64,000 nt of DNA from contig NC_066837.1 of NCBI RefSeq assembly GCF_001640805.2, forward strand, positions 28,272,789 through 28,336,788. The letters are read 5' to 3'. Under the pieces are notes generated by a model. It searched no databases, was not told where the DNA came from, and saw nothing but the letters and a program-made list of their open reading frames with translations. The position numbers were made by a program, and so were the translations under genes. Of the stretch, positions 48,791-61,910 are shown in pieces; position 1 is the first letter of the stretch; each line of letters opens with the position of its first letter. Origin of the DNA: Lates calcarifer (taxonomy: Eukaryota > Chordata > Actinopteri > Centropomidae).

Positions 48791-50159
48791 GGGTTGGACC
48801 ATTTGATGTTGCTGTGTAACACAGTAAAGTTAACCACAGATACTATCAACAAAACTAAAACAAGTATTTAGTTTGAATTTCTAAATTCCTGATACCAGGG
48901 CCAGAGTGGGACTCATTTACAGCCCACTTTAGTTTACAACCTTTTACTGGAAATATATAATTTTAGCCTTCCTAGTATATAAGTCTGAAATAGTGCACTA
49001 TTCTCTACAATTTCGTTATTCATAGTGTATTTTATCAAAAATAAAATTTCAGATTTGACACACATAAGTTCACAACTATCATTTACCAAATATGAGGACA
49101 CAAATTTAATTTAATATCAGCCTTTCTAAGTTTTCATTTTTGACTGAAAATATTAAGATTTTTTGTATTCTTAGTGTATTTGTTATCATACTTTTCTACT
49201 ATTAATGCTTTAAAAAGCATAATAGGTCATTGGTAGCATGTGGATATAAATACTAGTAATACTGGGACTAACTTGATCACACTGTAGGCAACAGTTCTTG
49301 TGTGTCCCTGACAGCAATCCTTTCCTGGCACTGCCTCTGACATAAAATAAGCTCAAAAATGGTTAATGGTTATAAGTTAATTGACTTGATTCTTCTTGGT
49401 TTTGTTTCGCACATCTGGCATCTTGAGCTTATACCACAAGCTTACCTGTGTCATCATCCCCACCTGGTGCATTTACTGTGTGCTGCGAGCTTGTGTTAAT
49501 AAAAAAAACGTTATTAATTTTGTCGCATTTGGCTGCATCAAGCATCGCATCTTGTCTGTCTCATGGTGGTGGGAACAACTCAAGGATTAAGCATGATTGT
49601 AGAACCAATGCTTGTGTTTCCAATTGGACACTGACACTGGTGATGATTTATTTTCCGTCACTGTACACCAGCCCCACAACCAGCCCAGCCCACCAGGAAT
49701 TTTCCTGGTTCTCTAGATTAGCCATTCGTGGCCTGCCTGACATTACCCCTGTATTCATCCCAATCCTTGTGGAGTATTTGTGTGTATGGTCATGTGCATG
49801 CACGAGTTGGAAAATGTGTGCTTGAAATGAAGCCAGGTCAGAATTTAAAATAATTGAGGAGAGTCAGCCGTTTTCTGTTGGGTTTGGCAAGTCCGTAAAT
49901 CTGGAGGCTGGAGTTATCCATCTTTGTCCACAGTCTCAACGAGAGAAAGATAGATGCATTCAATAAATGTGGTCTTGAGAAATCTGCAGGAAATGATTAA
50001 GAGTGATGAATGGGCGCACAAGGATTTTGCAGGGCCTGAGTTTCATGTGACATCCATTATATCATCAATGGCAAGAATGGGCTCTTTCAGAGCATGGTGG
50101 CAACAGCTTAAGGAATTTGTGTAAACTCTTTGAAGCAGGCAGAAAGAATATTTTCTTTA

Positions 50160-50184
50160 AAACTTTTATCTGTGATAAAAGTTT
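50160..50184. other. Perfect hairpin, 11-bp arms and 3-nt loop, with paired GATA motifs
   Basis: AAACTTTTATC, then TGT, then GATAAAAGTTT form an exact inverted repeat. The core TTATCTGTGATAA contains two inverted GATA-type motifs. Confidence 0.75.
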
Positions 50185-51020
50185 CATTGAGTGAAAAAAA
50201 ATCTTTTAGCAAATTAGGCAACAATTTGTCACATTCTTAAAAGCATGAAAATGCTAAATGCAAATGTTTTTACCTAGACCCTGACAATGAGCAAGTGAAC
50301 TAGTTATTACAGAAATTTTATGCAGAATACATGGGCCATTTGACAGTGTGAGTGTCTGTTAGACTGTCTTTTTTCAGCTCTGCTGGCATCTCTTTGCACA
50401 TAATCAGGTGCTAAGAAAGAGGGGCTAACTAAAAGCAGCTACACATGAAGGGAAACAGACAGACCCTGTATTCCCTTCTGTTGTTCAAATGTAGTCTTTG
50501 TTACTGAGGACAGATGCCTATAGGGGCTGCGTTTGTCACTTAGTCACTTTGTTCCTTTACAAGAGATCAAACTAACTCTGAAGAGATGTAGAGGGACCAA
50601 AGCAAGCTATCAAACCTCCAGAGAAAGCATAGACCTGTAGCAGAGAAAGCGCATCAAAGCAAGTGCTCCACTTATGAGGATACAAGTTAGCTTTTAATGT
50701 ACTTTCCTGCTGATGCATTCTTTTGTCATTCTTTTTTTTATCAGCTATTTTGGTGGCTGTGGTATTAAAATTTATTTGATTATCACTTGGTTATTAGATG
50801 TTGATTTGAACATATTGAGCAAATAACATGAAAGTGATCTGTCTACATTAGCATGGTCTCCTTGGGTTTTCAGTCATTTTGGAGAGTTTTAAAAAACCCT
50901 TTAGGGAAAAGGCTTTCTAGGGGACATATTAATTCTCCAGCCACATAGCCAGGCTTGATTGATTTAAAGTCTATTCTTAGTTGGCATTTAGCTTAGCGCT
51001 AAATGATTTTTAGCTTCAAC

Positions 51021-51042
51021 TGTCTCTGTCTCTGTCTCTGTC
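51021..51042. repeat. (TGTCTC)n short tandem repeat
   Basis: About 3.5 hexamer units open a long pyrimidine-rich stretch that runs to about 51210. Confidence 0.85.
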
Positions 51043-52127
51043 GGTCTCACTCCTCTTCTGTTCCCCCTTTTTGTATTTCTTGCTCTCTCCCTTTCTGGCT
51101 TTTTTCTCTCTATCTTCCCTTACTTCCCTGTCTTCTCTCACCTCATCCTCTGTCTTGCTCCCTAATTACATCTCTCTCCCCTCTCCTTCGCTCTCCTCAC
51201 TCCATCACTCCTAATTCCTTGGTGTAAAAAGCCATGGCTGGCATTGTGACTGGTTGAGAACAGCTGCCTCTCCAATTGCTCAGGCATGGACAGATCTTGT
51301 TACGGAGCTGGACAAACTACTTCTTAGCCAGGCTGTCATGAGTGCACAACTCTTTCACTCTCTCCTGTTAGAAGTTAGAGGCAGAACACTTCTCCCAGTC
51401 AGCATTACTCGATTGCTCAAGTTAAAGGACAAGAAGGAGATACAAGGTAGCATTCTCTATGGAGAAGAACTTTGCACATTTGCAGATGCTTGATATATTG
51501 AAAAGGGTCACAGATTTTTTGCACATCCATAAAGTTTTTTTCTTTGGCCTCTTTGGGAAATGAGCTGTGCTGTTAAAAATGAATGCTGCACTAAGATACA
51601 TTAGCCGCTGTGGGAGATAATGGCAATGAGGCAGTAGCCTCACTGAGAAACAGCTAAAGAAGCCTCTGACTGGAGTGTCAGTAAAGTGAAACTGTACCAA
51701 AGTGTATCAGAATTTGTTAACTGACATGTACCATTAATGTCAAATTTCCATATGATCAGGATATCAACAACATACCATAGTGAGGATGGTAAACAGACCT
51801 CATAATCTAGGCATATTGTGAGTGGTGCAGCACAGTCAAATCTATTTCTTGCTTTGAATAGTTGTTATGTAATGTTTATTGCTCACCCCAACTGATATAT
51901 GCTTATCTAACCCTTCCCTCTTTATTCACTTCAGCCAGTTTACTGTGGCTGCTTCTTGTTCACTATTCCATTAGTTTTACAGGTAATTGGTCAAAAACTA
52001 ATGTGATGGGCAACAGTTTGAAAAATTGAAAATCTATCCAACAATTGTCAAGGTCAATGGGTTAACAAAGTTGGTAGGCCAAATTTTGTCACAATCCATC
52101 AGACATTTGTGGATGTACAGTATATCA

Positions 52128-52412
52128 AAGCCAGAGATTATCTATACCACTTATCCTTTAAGGGTTATGGGGGGCTGGAGCCAATTCAAGATGATACTGG
52201 CTCAGTACACCCTGAACAGGTTACCAGTCTACCTATAGAGACACTCAGAGTCACTAAGCATGTCTTTACACTGTGGGAGGAAGCAGGAGTATCCGGAGAG
52301 AACCCATGCAACCACAAGGAGAACATGCAGGAAAACCAGTGTTTTAACACAGAGCTGTCTTGCTGTGAGTCAACAGTGCTAACCACTGCACCACTGTGCC
52401 ACTTGACCAGAA
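52128..52412 (-). mobile_element. Longer copy of the tRNA-derived SINE or composite repeat
   Basis: The plus strand reads TCTATACCACTTATCCTTTA, then a GGGGGGCTGGAGCCAAT block, then GAGAACATGCAGG, and ends CTAACCACTGCACCACTGTG, which is the complement of the A box. It matches 7665-7805 at the A-box end and 61240-61575 at the other end, bridging both. A 155-codon frame over it is a by-product of the repeat. Confidence 0.75.
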
Positions 52413-54717
52413 AGCAGCAAGGTTTACTGGTCCAAAGTAAATCTTTATGTTACGCAGGAACTAAGAAGGTACTCAAATTTGGAACTAGCACACCTCTTTT
52501 AGCCTCTAGTCATTGTGAGCACAGATATGCAGTGATGCTCAACAGAGGTCAACACAGTTATTCCCCAGTGGGATAGAGGTGCAGGGCGTAATGCAGATGA
52601 TCACAGCTTGGCAATACACACCACAGCATGGTTGAACCATGCTGTCCAGGCAGTGATAGTGGAGCTAAATAATGTCTGTGTGTATGACCATGGAGAATAT
52701 AAGAGGATGATTGGCTGGAGGTCATGCATTTTTTCCATACAACAGCATGTTCTGAAGAGGCAGCTTTGTTACCGTACGTTAATACCAGATGACTGGTTTC
52801 AGCCAGCTGCTCCTACTTTTTGCAGAAGTAAAAAAACACAGATATTTCAAAGCTAACAGAAAACACTGTAGTGTCAAAAAAGTGTATTGCCTCAAAATTT
52901 TAATAAAATCTTGCACTCCAGAGTTTATAGCGTAGGTGTTGTACACAATCTTATCAATGAAATTAGATAATTCTGCAAATTCAGTTAGGCAGGTTAGCAG
53001 AAGATCACTTTTTATGGTTGATAAAACATTAATATTATTTGCAGGTCTGTGATAGGAAAGAAAAAAGTCCCCTCTTATCAAGAGGTTGTTATACCTGTTC
53101 ATTCATGTAATATCATCAATATCATGCAGATTGCAATTACCAGCAGATTAATGAGAAAACTGTTCATTTCTATGTTCTGGTCATAATTTAGTTGTGATTC
53201 AGAGTTAGAGATATCATAAGTGTATCAGATTATGTAAAACAGAGTTATTCAGTATGTATCTGTTAACATATTGACAAACTATTAAAAATATGATTATGAT
53301 TTTTTTAAGGTGTGATTTCTGTTTCTCTGTTTCTACTCTGTGAGTATTCTGAAGTCAGAATACCAGAAGGTTTTCCCATTCTTCCCTTCTCTGCCAACAT
53401 GGTGTGATTGCAGCATAAGTGATAACTTAAGGCAACATGGACAATATGGAGGTGTGCAGTATGCAGGCAGGGTAATCACTTACACACTTCATCATCGACC
53501 TCTTGTTTCTTGTGGAAACGTGTGGGGCTCTGAAAGGTCATTTTCTAGTAATATTGAGGAGGCTGCTGCTATTATCACTCTCTGTGTTAAATGGCAGCAG
53601 GTTCCAAAATGGAATAAACCCTACTGATATTTAGCTCAGGAGCAGAGTCATTACCAGGTCAAGGTCAGAGAACACAAACACCCACACACACTCCTAGACA
53701 CAAACATATGCTGCATTGAAAAAAAACTCCAGCATACAGTACAGTATGAGTAATGCACGATTTAACATCTAATAGGATTTACTGTTTGATCAGCCTTGCA
53801 GAATTTAACTGAACTGAAAACAATTGATGATAACAAGAGATGGAGCTCTTCATACTAAGAACTGACTGTCTGTAAGGTATGTGTAACTGTATTACAAAGA
53901 TGTATTAGTGAGACTACAAATCATTCATGAATCATATCCCTATGCAGTAAAACCCCATGCATTTTACCCAGATATTTAATACATGTGCTTAAGGTGTCTG
54001 GGAGCTTCATGATAATTACAATAACAGTAATACTTCCAACAGCATCCATTTGTAATTTATGCAGCCTGTCAGTGCTGTTCACTTTTATATAGGTCATTCT
54101 GAGTGCCTGATTTATGAAAGCTCCAAGTGAAACTTCTTATCTGTCCAGTTTTATACCTCCATTAGGCCCTGTTTGGGTGTTATTGATGGGTCTGCAGAGA
54201 TACATCATTTATGTCACTGCTTCTGACACGAGTCCTCTAGATCAAAATCTCGGACCTCTGTTGCATCTGCGCTTCCTCCAGCAGCCACCTGTGTTTGTGT
54301 CACCCTCTGTCTATCCATCTCTACACCTTCCTCTCTTTTAAAGATGCATGGATATTAAGTGTCATGGATATAGACAATTTCAATATCCAAAAGTAATATG
54401 CAGTGCTGATGGGGCTTGCCAACACAGAAACAGCTGGTGGACAAACTTCAAATCCCAAATGTGTAATATAATATTTGGCACATGCTGGTTGGTTGACAAA
54501 CCACCTCCTTGATTAACAGTGAAGACTGCTTCAATTACACTCATTTGGTGGTTGATTTTGAGGATTTTATTAGATTTTTTTTTCCCAACAGCTCTGTATT
54601 GGTTTGTTAGTGGCTTTACTAGTTATGCCATGGAAATCAAGTGCGGCTTAATTCACAAGTGTGGCTTGATTAAAAAATAAAGTGGTAATTAATGCAATCT
54701 GAATGCTGAGTGGCTTG

Positions 54718-54781
<64 letters not shown>

Positions 54782-57700
54782 AACATGCATCACATTTATC
54801 ATATATAATGTCCATATATTCATATATTAAACATGATTATAAATGTTTACAACACACTATTATGCGGTTAAAAGCACATATGAGGACACTGTATTCAGGG
54901 ACAAGTGTATGGATGTACAGCATTTCTTAACAAATACATTTTACATACACTGTAGTTAATGCATATTTTATATTATTACAACAGTGTTACATTACATTGT
55001 TGCATTACAGTTATCACTGCCACTGGCACACTGCCTGAAGCGTGCTAAAAGAGAAAATGAAAACATCATGTTCATACCAGCGATTTTGTTTTGTTAATTA
55101 ATTACATATTTGGTGCACTTTACATTACTGCTGACCTTTTCCAAGGTGGCCACTGTCCACTGTAATGCAACATATCAAGTTGCATTATCACTGAAGTTTC
55201 TCAAGAGTGGTAGTTAATTTCAGCTAGTATTATGTTATGTTTTTTTTTCTTCCTTTTTTTGGGGAAACTCCAGCATGTGAAAGTGAGAATAGAAATAAAT
55301 TTGTCTTTCCATTGAAAATATCACTGTTTAAGCTCCACTCTGGGAGTTATGGCATCTTTGTAGTTCAAACATTACCTCAGTTACCTCTCACAACATGTGG
55401 AAAGTTAAGCTTTAAGGTGTCTGCAAGAAAATATGCTACCATTAATATACAAGTAGAAAGACAAGCACTGTATACTTTGCACTAACCAGAAGTGAGTCTT
55501 CAAACAGAATATGCTCCTTTTGTAAACTGAGTTGCTGGATGTAGTTGAATGTAACCTCCTGTGCTGAATGACAGTCCACAATTTTGTTAGAAATGACTGG
55601 TAGACTCACAGCAATAGTGGCCAAGTGTCGAATACTTACTAAGCGTATATTTCAGGTTAATTTACAAATGTTATGAATGCTGTCTTTACACTTTTTAAAC
55701 TACTAATGCATTACTGTAATGCTACATGATAGAAAATAATTTTTAATTTAGCACAATAATGCAATAAAACAATGCTTTGAAGAGCAGTTTCATATTTTTT
55801 TTATATTCAGTGTCAGAAACAGCAAGTATCCTGAAACACACTCAGCCATTAGATGCCTTGTTGGATTTTTCCTCTACAGAACATGGCCCATTCTTCTGGC
55901 TCACAATGAACACATAGAGTCTCTCTGCCAGATAATTGAATGTCTTTGCCAGCAGTCATTTGCAGGCCTGACTGCCAGAATTATGCAAACTCTGGTTTTC
56001 ACACAATACAGTGACCCAGTCATCACTGCAAGTTGCATTTTCACAATATCCTCAGTGGTAAGGGACAAAAGTATAAAGGCATATTAACACATTTGCTGCA
56101 GTTTTACACATTATAATTAATCTGGTGGTGGTTCAGAAAGCTTGTCTACTCTGCAGAGTTGGCGATGCATACAGTACATAAGTGTTTAGCGCCCAACTAT
56201 TTGCTCATAGAGCTAATTTTTCCACCGTTTGAAAAACAAGCTGTTAAAGAAAACCACAGGGGAAACATGATAATTGTGCATGTGCCATCTCCATCAAATG
56301 CTCTCTAGAGCCTTTTAAGGGTCTCCACCCTCTTACTCAGCTGGTGAAGGAAATATTAACTCACTGATACTGCAGCACACTTACCAAAACAGCAAACTGC
56401 TAATTGTCAAATTTGTTCACATGTCAGCGTATTCTAAATAGGGCTCATGAAGGGAATAAAGCTGCTAGCACAGCCGAGAGCGGTAGCAGAGGTGGAGCTG
56501 TGGCGTGGCCGTGGGACTGCTCGCAGCTGTGGGCTTAGTGGGGGTGGCAGATCTTGAATAGTCCTCTTCATCACCCGCATTGCTCTGAACAATGCAGAGA
56601 AGTCAAGAGAAACACTGTGCAGTCAGAAGAAGCGAGACTACTTTTTTTTTTTTAAAGATATCTTTGTTGCTTCCCCTGGAGGATTAAGTCCTTTAGCTTC
56701 GAATGGCACAAACTTGTTAAACCAACGCGCTTTACTGAACCAGAAGAGCTGTGAATCTATCAACCCTATCTTTGTCCACGGGCATCACAAAATACTACTG
56801 CATTAAAAGCTTTCAAGGCTGAGCATGAATGAAAAAAACGGTTTTGTGAAAAGTAGAGGTCCTTGCAAATTTGAGCAAGAAACAAAATGGCTTGAATTTC
56901 TGGCATGAAACAAAAACTGTAGTCTTTTGATGTAATCCTATTATTCTTTGCTAAATACGGAATAATTATTCTCAACGTGAAACTTTGTGCATTGTTGTAT
57001 CACTCATAGCATATTATTTACCATAAATGCCAAAATTGAATATATTCACTTGTAGGTGCAATTTACTCCTCATAGTTGCACTTTATTTTAAGAAGCTGTC
57101 ACCTGAGTCATGTTGAAACCATTTCAAGTTCCACTTACAATGGTTAATTAGTTTAATTTGCTGCTTGAGAACAAAAACAGTGTGATGAGAAATGCCTTTA
57201 GCTGTCTGTCTGTGTGGTTCTGTTTACACTCAACTCTAATAAAGGCCAAGATCTGGCTTAGGGGATCCATCCCAGTGCTTTCCCCTTTAATAAGACAAGA
57301 AGGATGCCAATTATGGGCCCTTTGCTGTGGACTCAACTCCCAGACCTCCCCTTTAAATTGGACGCTTGAGTTGTCGATGTGTACAGAATGCCTATCCTGT
57401 CCTGCTCTCATGTTCACAGATGAGGGAGGGGAGGAGTGAAGGTGACAGGAAACAGCTCTTATAGGCATACTGTACAACAAGCTGCTTGTATTTGGAAGGT
57501 TACAGTGAAATGTGTTGTTGATTCATCATCAGTCGTCAGTGTCAGGGGCCTTGAAAGGAGTGTGGGGTGTTTCAAGAGTAGAGGAGGTAATGGATCCTTA
57601 TAGACAGGATTAGGAGGACACAGACCAAGTGGAGGAGGGGGGATGAGGTGGGGGTCATCATCTATCACATGGAAGTGATTTACTGATGATGGATGTTTGA

Positions 57701-58654
57701 CTTTCCGTGATAGGCTGTACGCACAGAAGTTTATATGGGGATGCAATCTTGAAAGACACCTAGTAACAGTACTTAGGTATGTATGTCATCATCAAGGAAA
57801 TTTGAATGAAAATTGTATAAAGGTATTCAGGGACTACTGTATATGCAGCATATCAATCTCCTTTTTTCTGTGCCACATCTTCAAAGGATATGAGATTTTT
57901 TTTTTTTACCTTGGAGTGTTTGCAGTGTTACAGTGCAGGCTATGATTTTTCATCTCTGTTAGACGAAAAGGTTTTAGATTTCAATTGGAATTTCAAACAC
58001 CTTTTTTCACTGTTTGCATTCATGAATGACCTTCAGTAGAGTCCCAGAAGTATTGGTGGGAATGAATGAATCATACCTGTGTTTACCAGAACAAATACTC
58101 AGCAACATGCACTGCATAGCGCTACCTGATTCACAGAAGAGCTGCAAGGAAAATGGACACTACAGAGATGCTTTTGAATTTAGAAGGTAAAAACTTGCTT
58201 TAGCTCATTAATAGGTCATTTCAGTGCCCATGATAATATGTTTTAGTACAATAAGTCAAGTGCCTACAGGGCCACAAGTGTTGGACGTGTCTGTACTGTA
58301 TGTTATATTGATAACATATTCTTATTAATTCTGTAGCACTTTTAAAAATAATTACTTTGCACAATTAGCATATCAATTAAACGGAATAGGATTTGATCAG
58401 AAAACACTGATATACAATTATGATAAAGTTAATAATATAAATTGATAAAAGGATATCAAAGGCTTTACATTAGAAGTGTGTGAGATTTTAATGTACTGAT
58501 TCTGCCAGCCTGAGTTTTACTTTTGGCAGAAATGGAGGAAAATCATCAATACATAATGAAATAATGGAAATCTGGGAATTCAGATAATAAAAGCAGCCTC
58601 CTAAAACTAAAGTCCATAAAGGTAGGTGCTGGAGAGAAGTTGCTCTGAATTTTT
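52413..58654. other. Upstream flank, no gene seen
   Basis: One compound microsatellite at 54.7 kb. The short open frames have no recognisable domain. Confidence 0.55.
54725..54781. repeat. Compound (TA)n(TG)n microsatellite
   Basis: About 15 TA units are followed by about 13 TG units. Confidence 0.95.
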
Positions 58655-59015
58655 AGCCATGTTAGCAGTGTGGCTCTACAGATGACAAGGTCAGTCTACG
58701 GTCAGTTCCCCACTTTGGTCCAAGATGAAATATCTCTCCAACCACTGGTTGGATTGATCTAATCTGAATTTTGTACTGATATCATGGTCCCCAGAGGATA
58801 CAGTATAAGACCTTTGTTGACCCCCTGACTTATCATCTAATGCCACCATTGACATTCATTTCAGCCTGAGCTATCCTTTGTGTTTAGTGTTAGTTTGGTA
58901 ATTTTAAACTAAGATGGTGGCCATGGTGAACATGATGACCACTATACCCACAGCATGTTAGCATTTGCAGTTATCTTGAATTATCTTGATGCCTCACATA
59001 GTTGCCAACCTGGCT
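58655..59015. mobile_element. Foldback (MITE-like) teleost repeat
   Basis: The left end AGCCATGTTAGCAGTGTGGC resembles the reverse complement of the right end (AGCCAGGTTGGCAACTATGT). Between them are blocks I recognise from a common teleost repeat: CACTTTGGTCCAAGATGAAA, CATGGTCCCCAGAGGATACA and TTTGTGTTTAGTGTTAGTTT. It has no coding capacity. Confidence 0.6.
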
Positions 59016-59669
59016 GTAGATTGTAGCCATAGATGTGTAAGTTGAAAGCGGGGCAGACTATGGAAGGACTGTTGGAGTAGGAAGGGTTTTATTTCTGTAT
59101 CTGAGAGAAACCTGTTTAACATGCACAATACAAAACACAACATAAAGCAAAGAGGTCACACACTCCAATACAGTAGGTGGCAGTATGCACCTTCTATAGT
59201 CATAACAACTAAAGGAGAAATAGAAAAATATGCTTCAGTTTTGTCTAGAAGGTAAATCTTTAAAGGCACACAAGAACAGTTGGGACGTTCATGGCTGAGT
59301 ATCAGCTTACAGGTTCATAAGAAATCAAAAGCTCAGTAGCCAGGCTACTGTAAACAGACCCTACTAGATAACCAGGAAAGACGAGGAGCCAAATGGTCCA
59401 GTCTCTTGTAACTACTACGCATACAAAAAAATGTGTACTTTCCACAGACTTCCCCAGGTTTTTTTGTCTTTCTGACAAAGCTTCATTAAGGATGTAGGTA
59501 TGGTACATTCAGGTTTTGGTGGTTCACAACTTCCACACTTTCAAGTTGAAACACAATCAGCTGACCTAATAGACTTGAAAAATAGCTTAACCTTTATATC
59601 AGGGTGTGTCAAGAACTGACAAGGCTGAAAAAACAGGACAAAACAAATAAACAGCAGTCATAACTTTTG

Positions 59670-59721
<52 letters not shown>

Positions 59722-61239
59722 CCTGTTTGTCTGATCTATCCTAGTCCTGCCACGTACTCAGCTAATTCAAATTCCAACATTTTATGTGTGTAGACAGTGT
59801 TAGCAAGGAAGATTAGAGGACAACTAGGATACACTCCGCCCAAAGCCCTGTGTAAAAATACAGGGAGAGAGACTTATCAGAGCAGTTCAATTGTCTAAAG
59901 GGTCTATACAGACTGTAAAATTATTCATTTGTTATGCTCTCTCTGTGTATTTGGAGTCAGCACAGTTTTATATGTAAATCTAGTTGAGTTGTGCAGTCTG
60001 CATTCTCATGCAGACTCAAATGGTCCCACTCAGGGCCTACTCAGGGGTCTACATTTGTTACAGGATGACAACATATTTTGTAATTATTATGCATATTTTA
60101 TGTGACCTTGGTTTTGTGTAATGAAGTCTACAGACTACAGATTGATGCTTTTATGCACATTGGATTCAAATAATTAAACAGAATGAATACATTTGTTTTC
60201 ACTAATTAATAAAGTCATTAGTTGCAACTGGTAATGCTTTCATTAAGTCAACTTCATTAGGAAACAGAACTGAGAGAGACAGTATCATTCATACTCATAA
60301 CAGCATTCAGTCTTAGCATGCAGTACATCACCAGTGTGTAAAGTCAGAAAAAAACTGTGCTTTTAATTCTGTCTAGAAATTACTCTGGAGTTAAGTTCTC
60401 CTGCGCCTCAGCTGTCCACACCTCGCCTCTATACTTCCAAAACTCAATTTCACAAAAGTATGAGATATTGATTCCATACAGATGCAGTCATGTCTGAGCT
60501 GTTACATTAGGACTTGGTTAATCTCAGGCCTAGAGAAAGAAGTGAATGTGGTGGGCATAAGCCATAAATCTACACCTCCCATACACCTGCAAAAAACCTC
60601 CCACTGCAGCTCCACTCTGCTGATGTATTAAAAGCAACCAGGCGTAAACATCTCTTGATAGACTTGGGGGAGTGTGAATCAAACTTCCCTCTTGTTTGGT
60701 ATGTAAAATCACAAAACCTACAGCAGTTTGTGACATATATACTGGATTAATCCTTAACACTGAACAGAGACAGCTGAGTTGACCCAGTGAATTCTCTAGG
60801 GGGAGTATCAGACCTTTGTGACTTCTAAAAAGGGGAAGTTTACTGTGGCATAGCAACATAAAGGGCAGCCTATTATGTGTGTTCAGACTCTATTAGCTGT
60901 GTAGGTTCGGAGGTTTGGAGATGTTGATGTTCCTTTAAGACAACAATGGAGCATGGCACTGGTAGGGCAAGACTGAGGTGTTCGGCTGTAACAATCCATG
61001 TGTTGCACATAGCGGGTCAAACCACAAGTCCACAGTTGATTTGTGATAAACATAACAGTACAGTGTGAAGGCTGGTCACAATGGGGCTAATAAAAATGAT
61101 AGCAGAGATTAATATTATGAAATCAGAGAGAGATTAGCATCAGCAATTTTCAGGCATAAATAGAAATGTTATCAGTTAGCATTAATGGTTGTCAGTGAAG
61201 CCTAATAAAACGTTTGATTAATGCAGACCAATCCCAGTA
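59016..61239. other. Upstream flank, no gene seen
   Basis: One long TG microsatellite; no recognised exon or transposon. Confidence 0.55.
59672..59720. repeat. (TG)n microsatellite ending in GCGCGC
   Basis: About 22 TG units are followed by an alternating GC hexamer; the whole tract is alternating purine-pyrimidine and can form Z-DNA. Confidence 0.95.
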
Positions 61240-61575
61240 GTTTCCATCCATCCATTATCTATACCACTTATCCTTTGATGGTCAAAGGGGGCTTGAACCA
61301 ATCCCAGCTGACACTGGGACAGAGTACAGCCCGGACATGTAGCCAGTCTATCACAACACTGACATATGGAGACAAGGAACCTTTCACACTCACATCTATG
61401 GGCAATTTAGAGTCAACAATTTACCTAGCCTACATGGTTTTATCTATAGAGACACACTCACATTCACGCCTGCAATTTGTCTTTAGACTGTGGTTGGAAG
61501 CTGGAGTACCAGAGAGAACCCACACAGGCACAAGGAGAACATGCACAAGGAGAACTCCACACAGAAGTGTTTGTG
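61240..61575 (-). mobile_element. Third copy of the SINE-type repeat, A-box end lost
   Basis: The plus strand starts CCATCCATTATCTATACCAC and contains CAATCCCAGCTGACACTGGG, GGCAATTTAGAGTCAAC and GAGAACATGCACAAGGAGAA, in the same order as at 52.1 kb. The copy stops before the A-box region, and AACATGCAC/AAGGAGAAC is locally duplicated. Confidence 0.75.
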
Positions 61576-61614
61576 CATCTGGATACCTGACAAATGTAAG
61601 TCTGATAGGGTGTG

Positions 61615-61910
61615 GTAAATACTTGGCTCTTTAGCTTTTAAATGTTCGCCATTTAGTCTGCTGTTTGGTGTGAAGCAGATAGTGTACAGTGGGTTTTTAG
61701 GCCCTTTTCCCTGAAAACACCTGTCTGCTGTTTTCTACAGCAAAGAGAGGTGGGACTGGACAACTACACAAGGAGCTGAAACTCACTATAAAGATCTATA
61801 AATCCAAGGGGAGATTTGAGTGACAGTTCTCTGTAGGTTCATCACCACAGTGACCCCTTTCATACTGTCACATTGTAACCAGACACACTGTTAATATAAA
61901 AATGAATCAT
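61615..61910 (+). repeat. Dispersed repeat 'family X', 3' two-thirds
   Basis: It contains TTGGCTCTTTAGC, GATAGTGTACAGTGGGTT, ACACCTGTCTGCTG, ACTCACTATAAAGATC and the tail GACCCCTTTCATACTGTCAC. It directly follows the SINE-type copy at 61240-61575. Confidence 0.65.

Larger units (their letters stand above)
48791..52127. other. Upstream flank, no gene seen
   Basis: It contains the GATA-type hairpin and a pyrimidine-rich tract (51021-51210). No exon or recognised transposon. Confidence 0.55.

Noticed and set aside
52109..52576. 155-codon plus-strand frame
   Set aside because: Most of it lies in the SINE-type repeat; the peptide is a translation of repeat DNA.
61221..61634. 137-codon plus-strand frame
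   Set aside because: It is contained in another copy of the same repeat.
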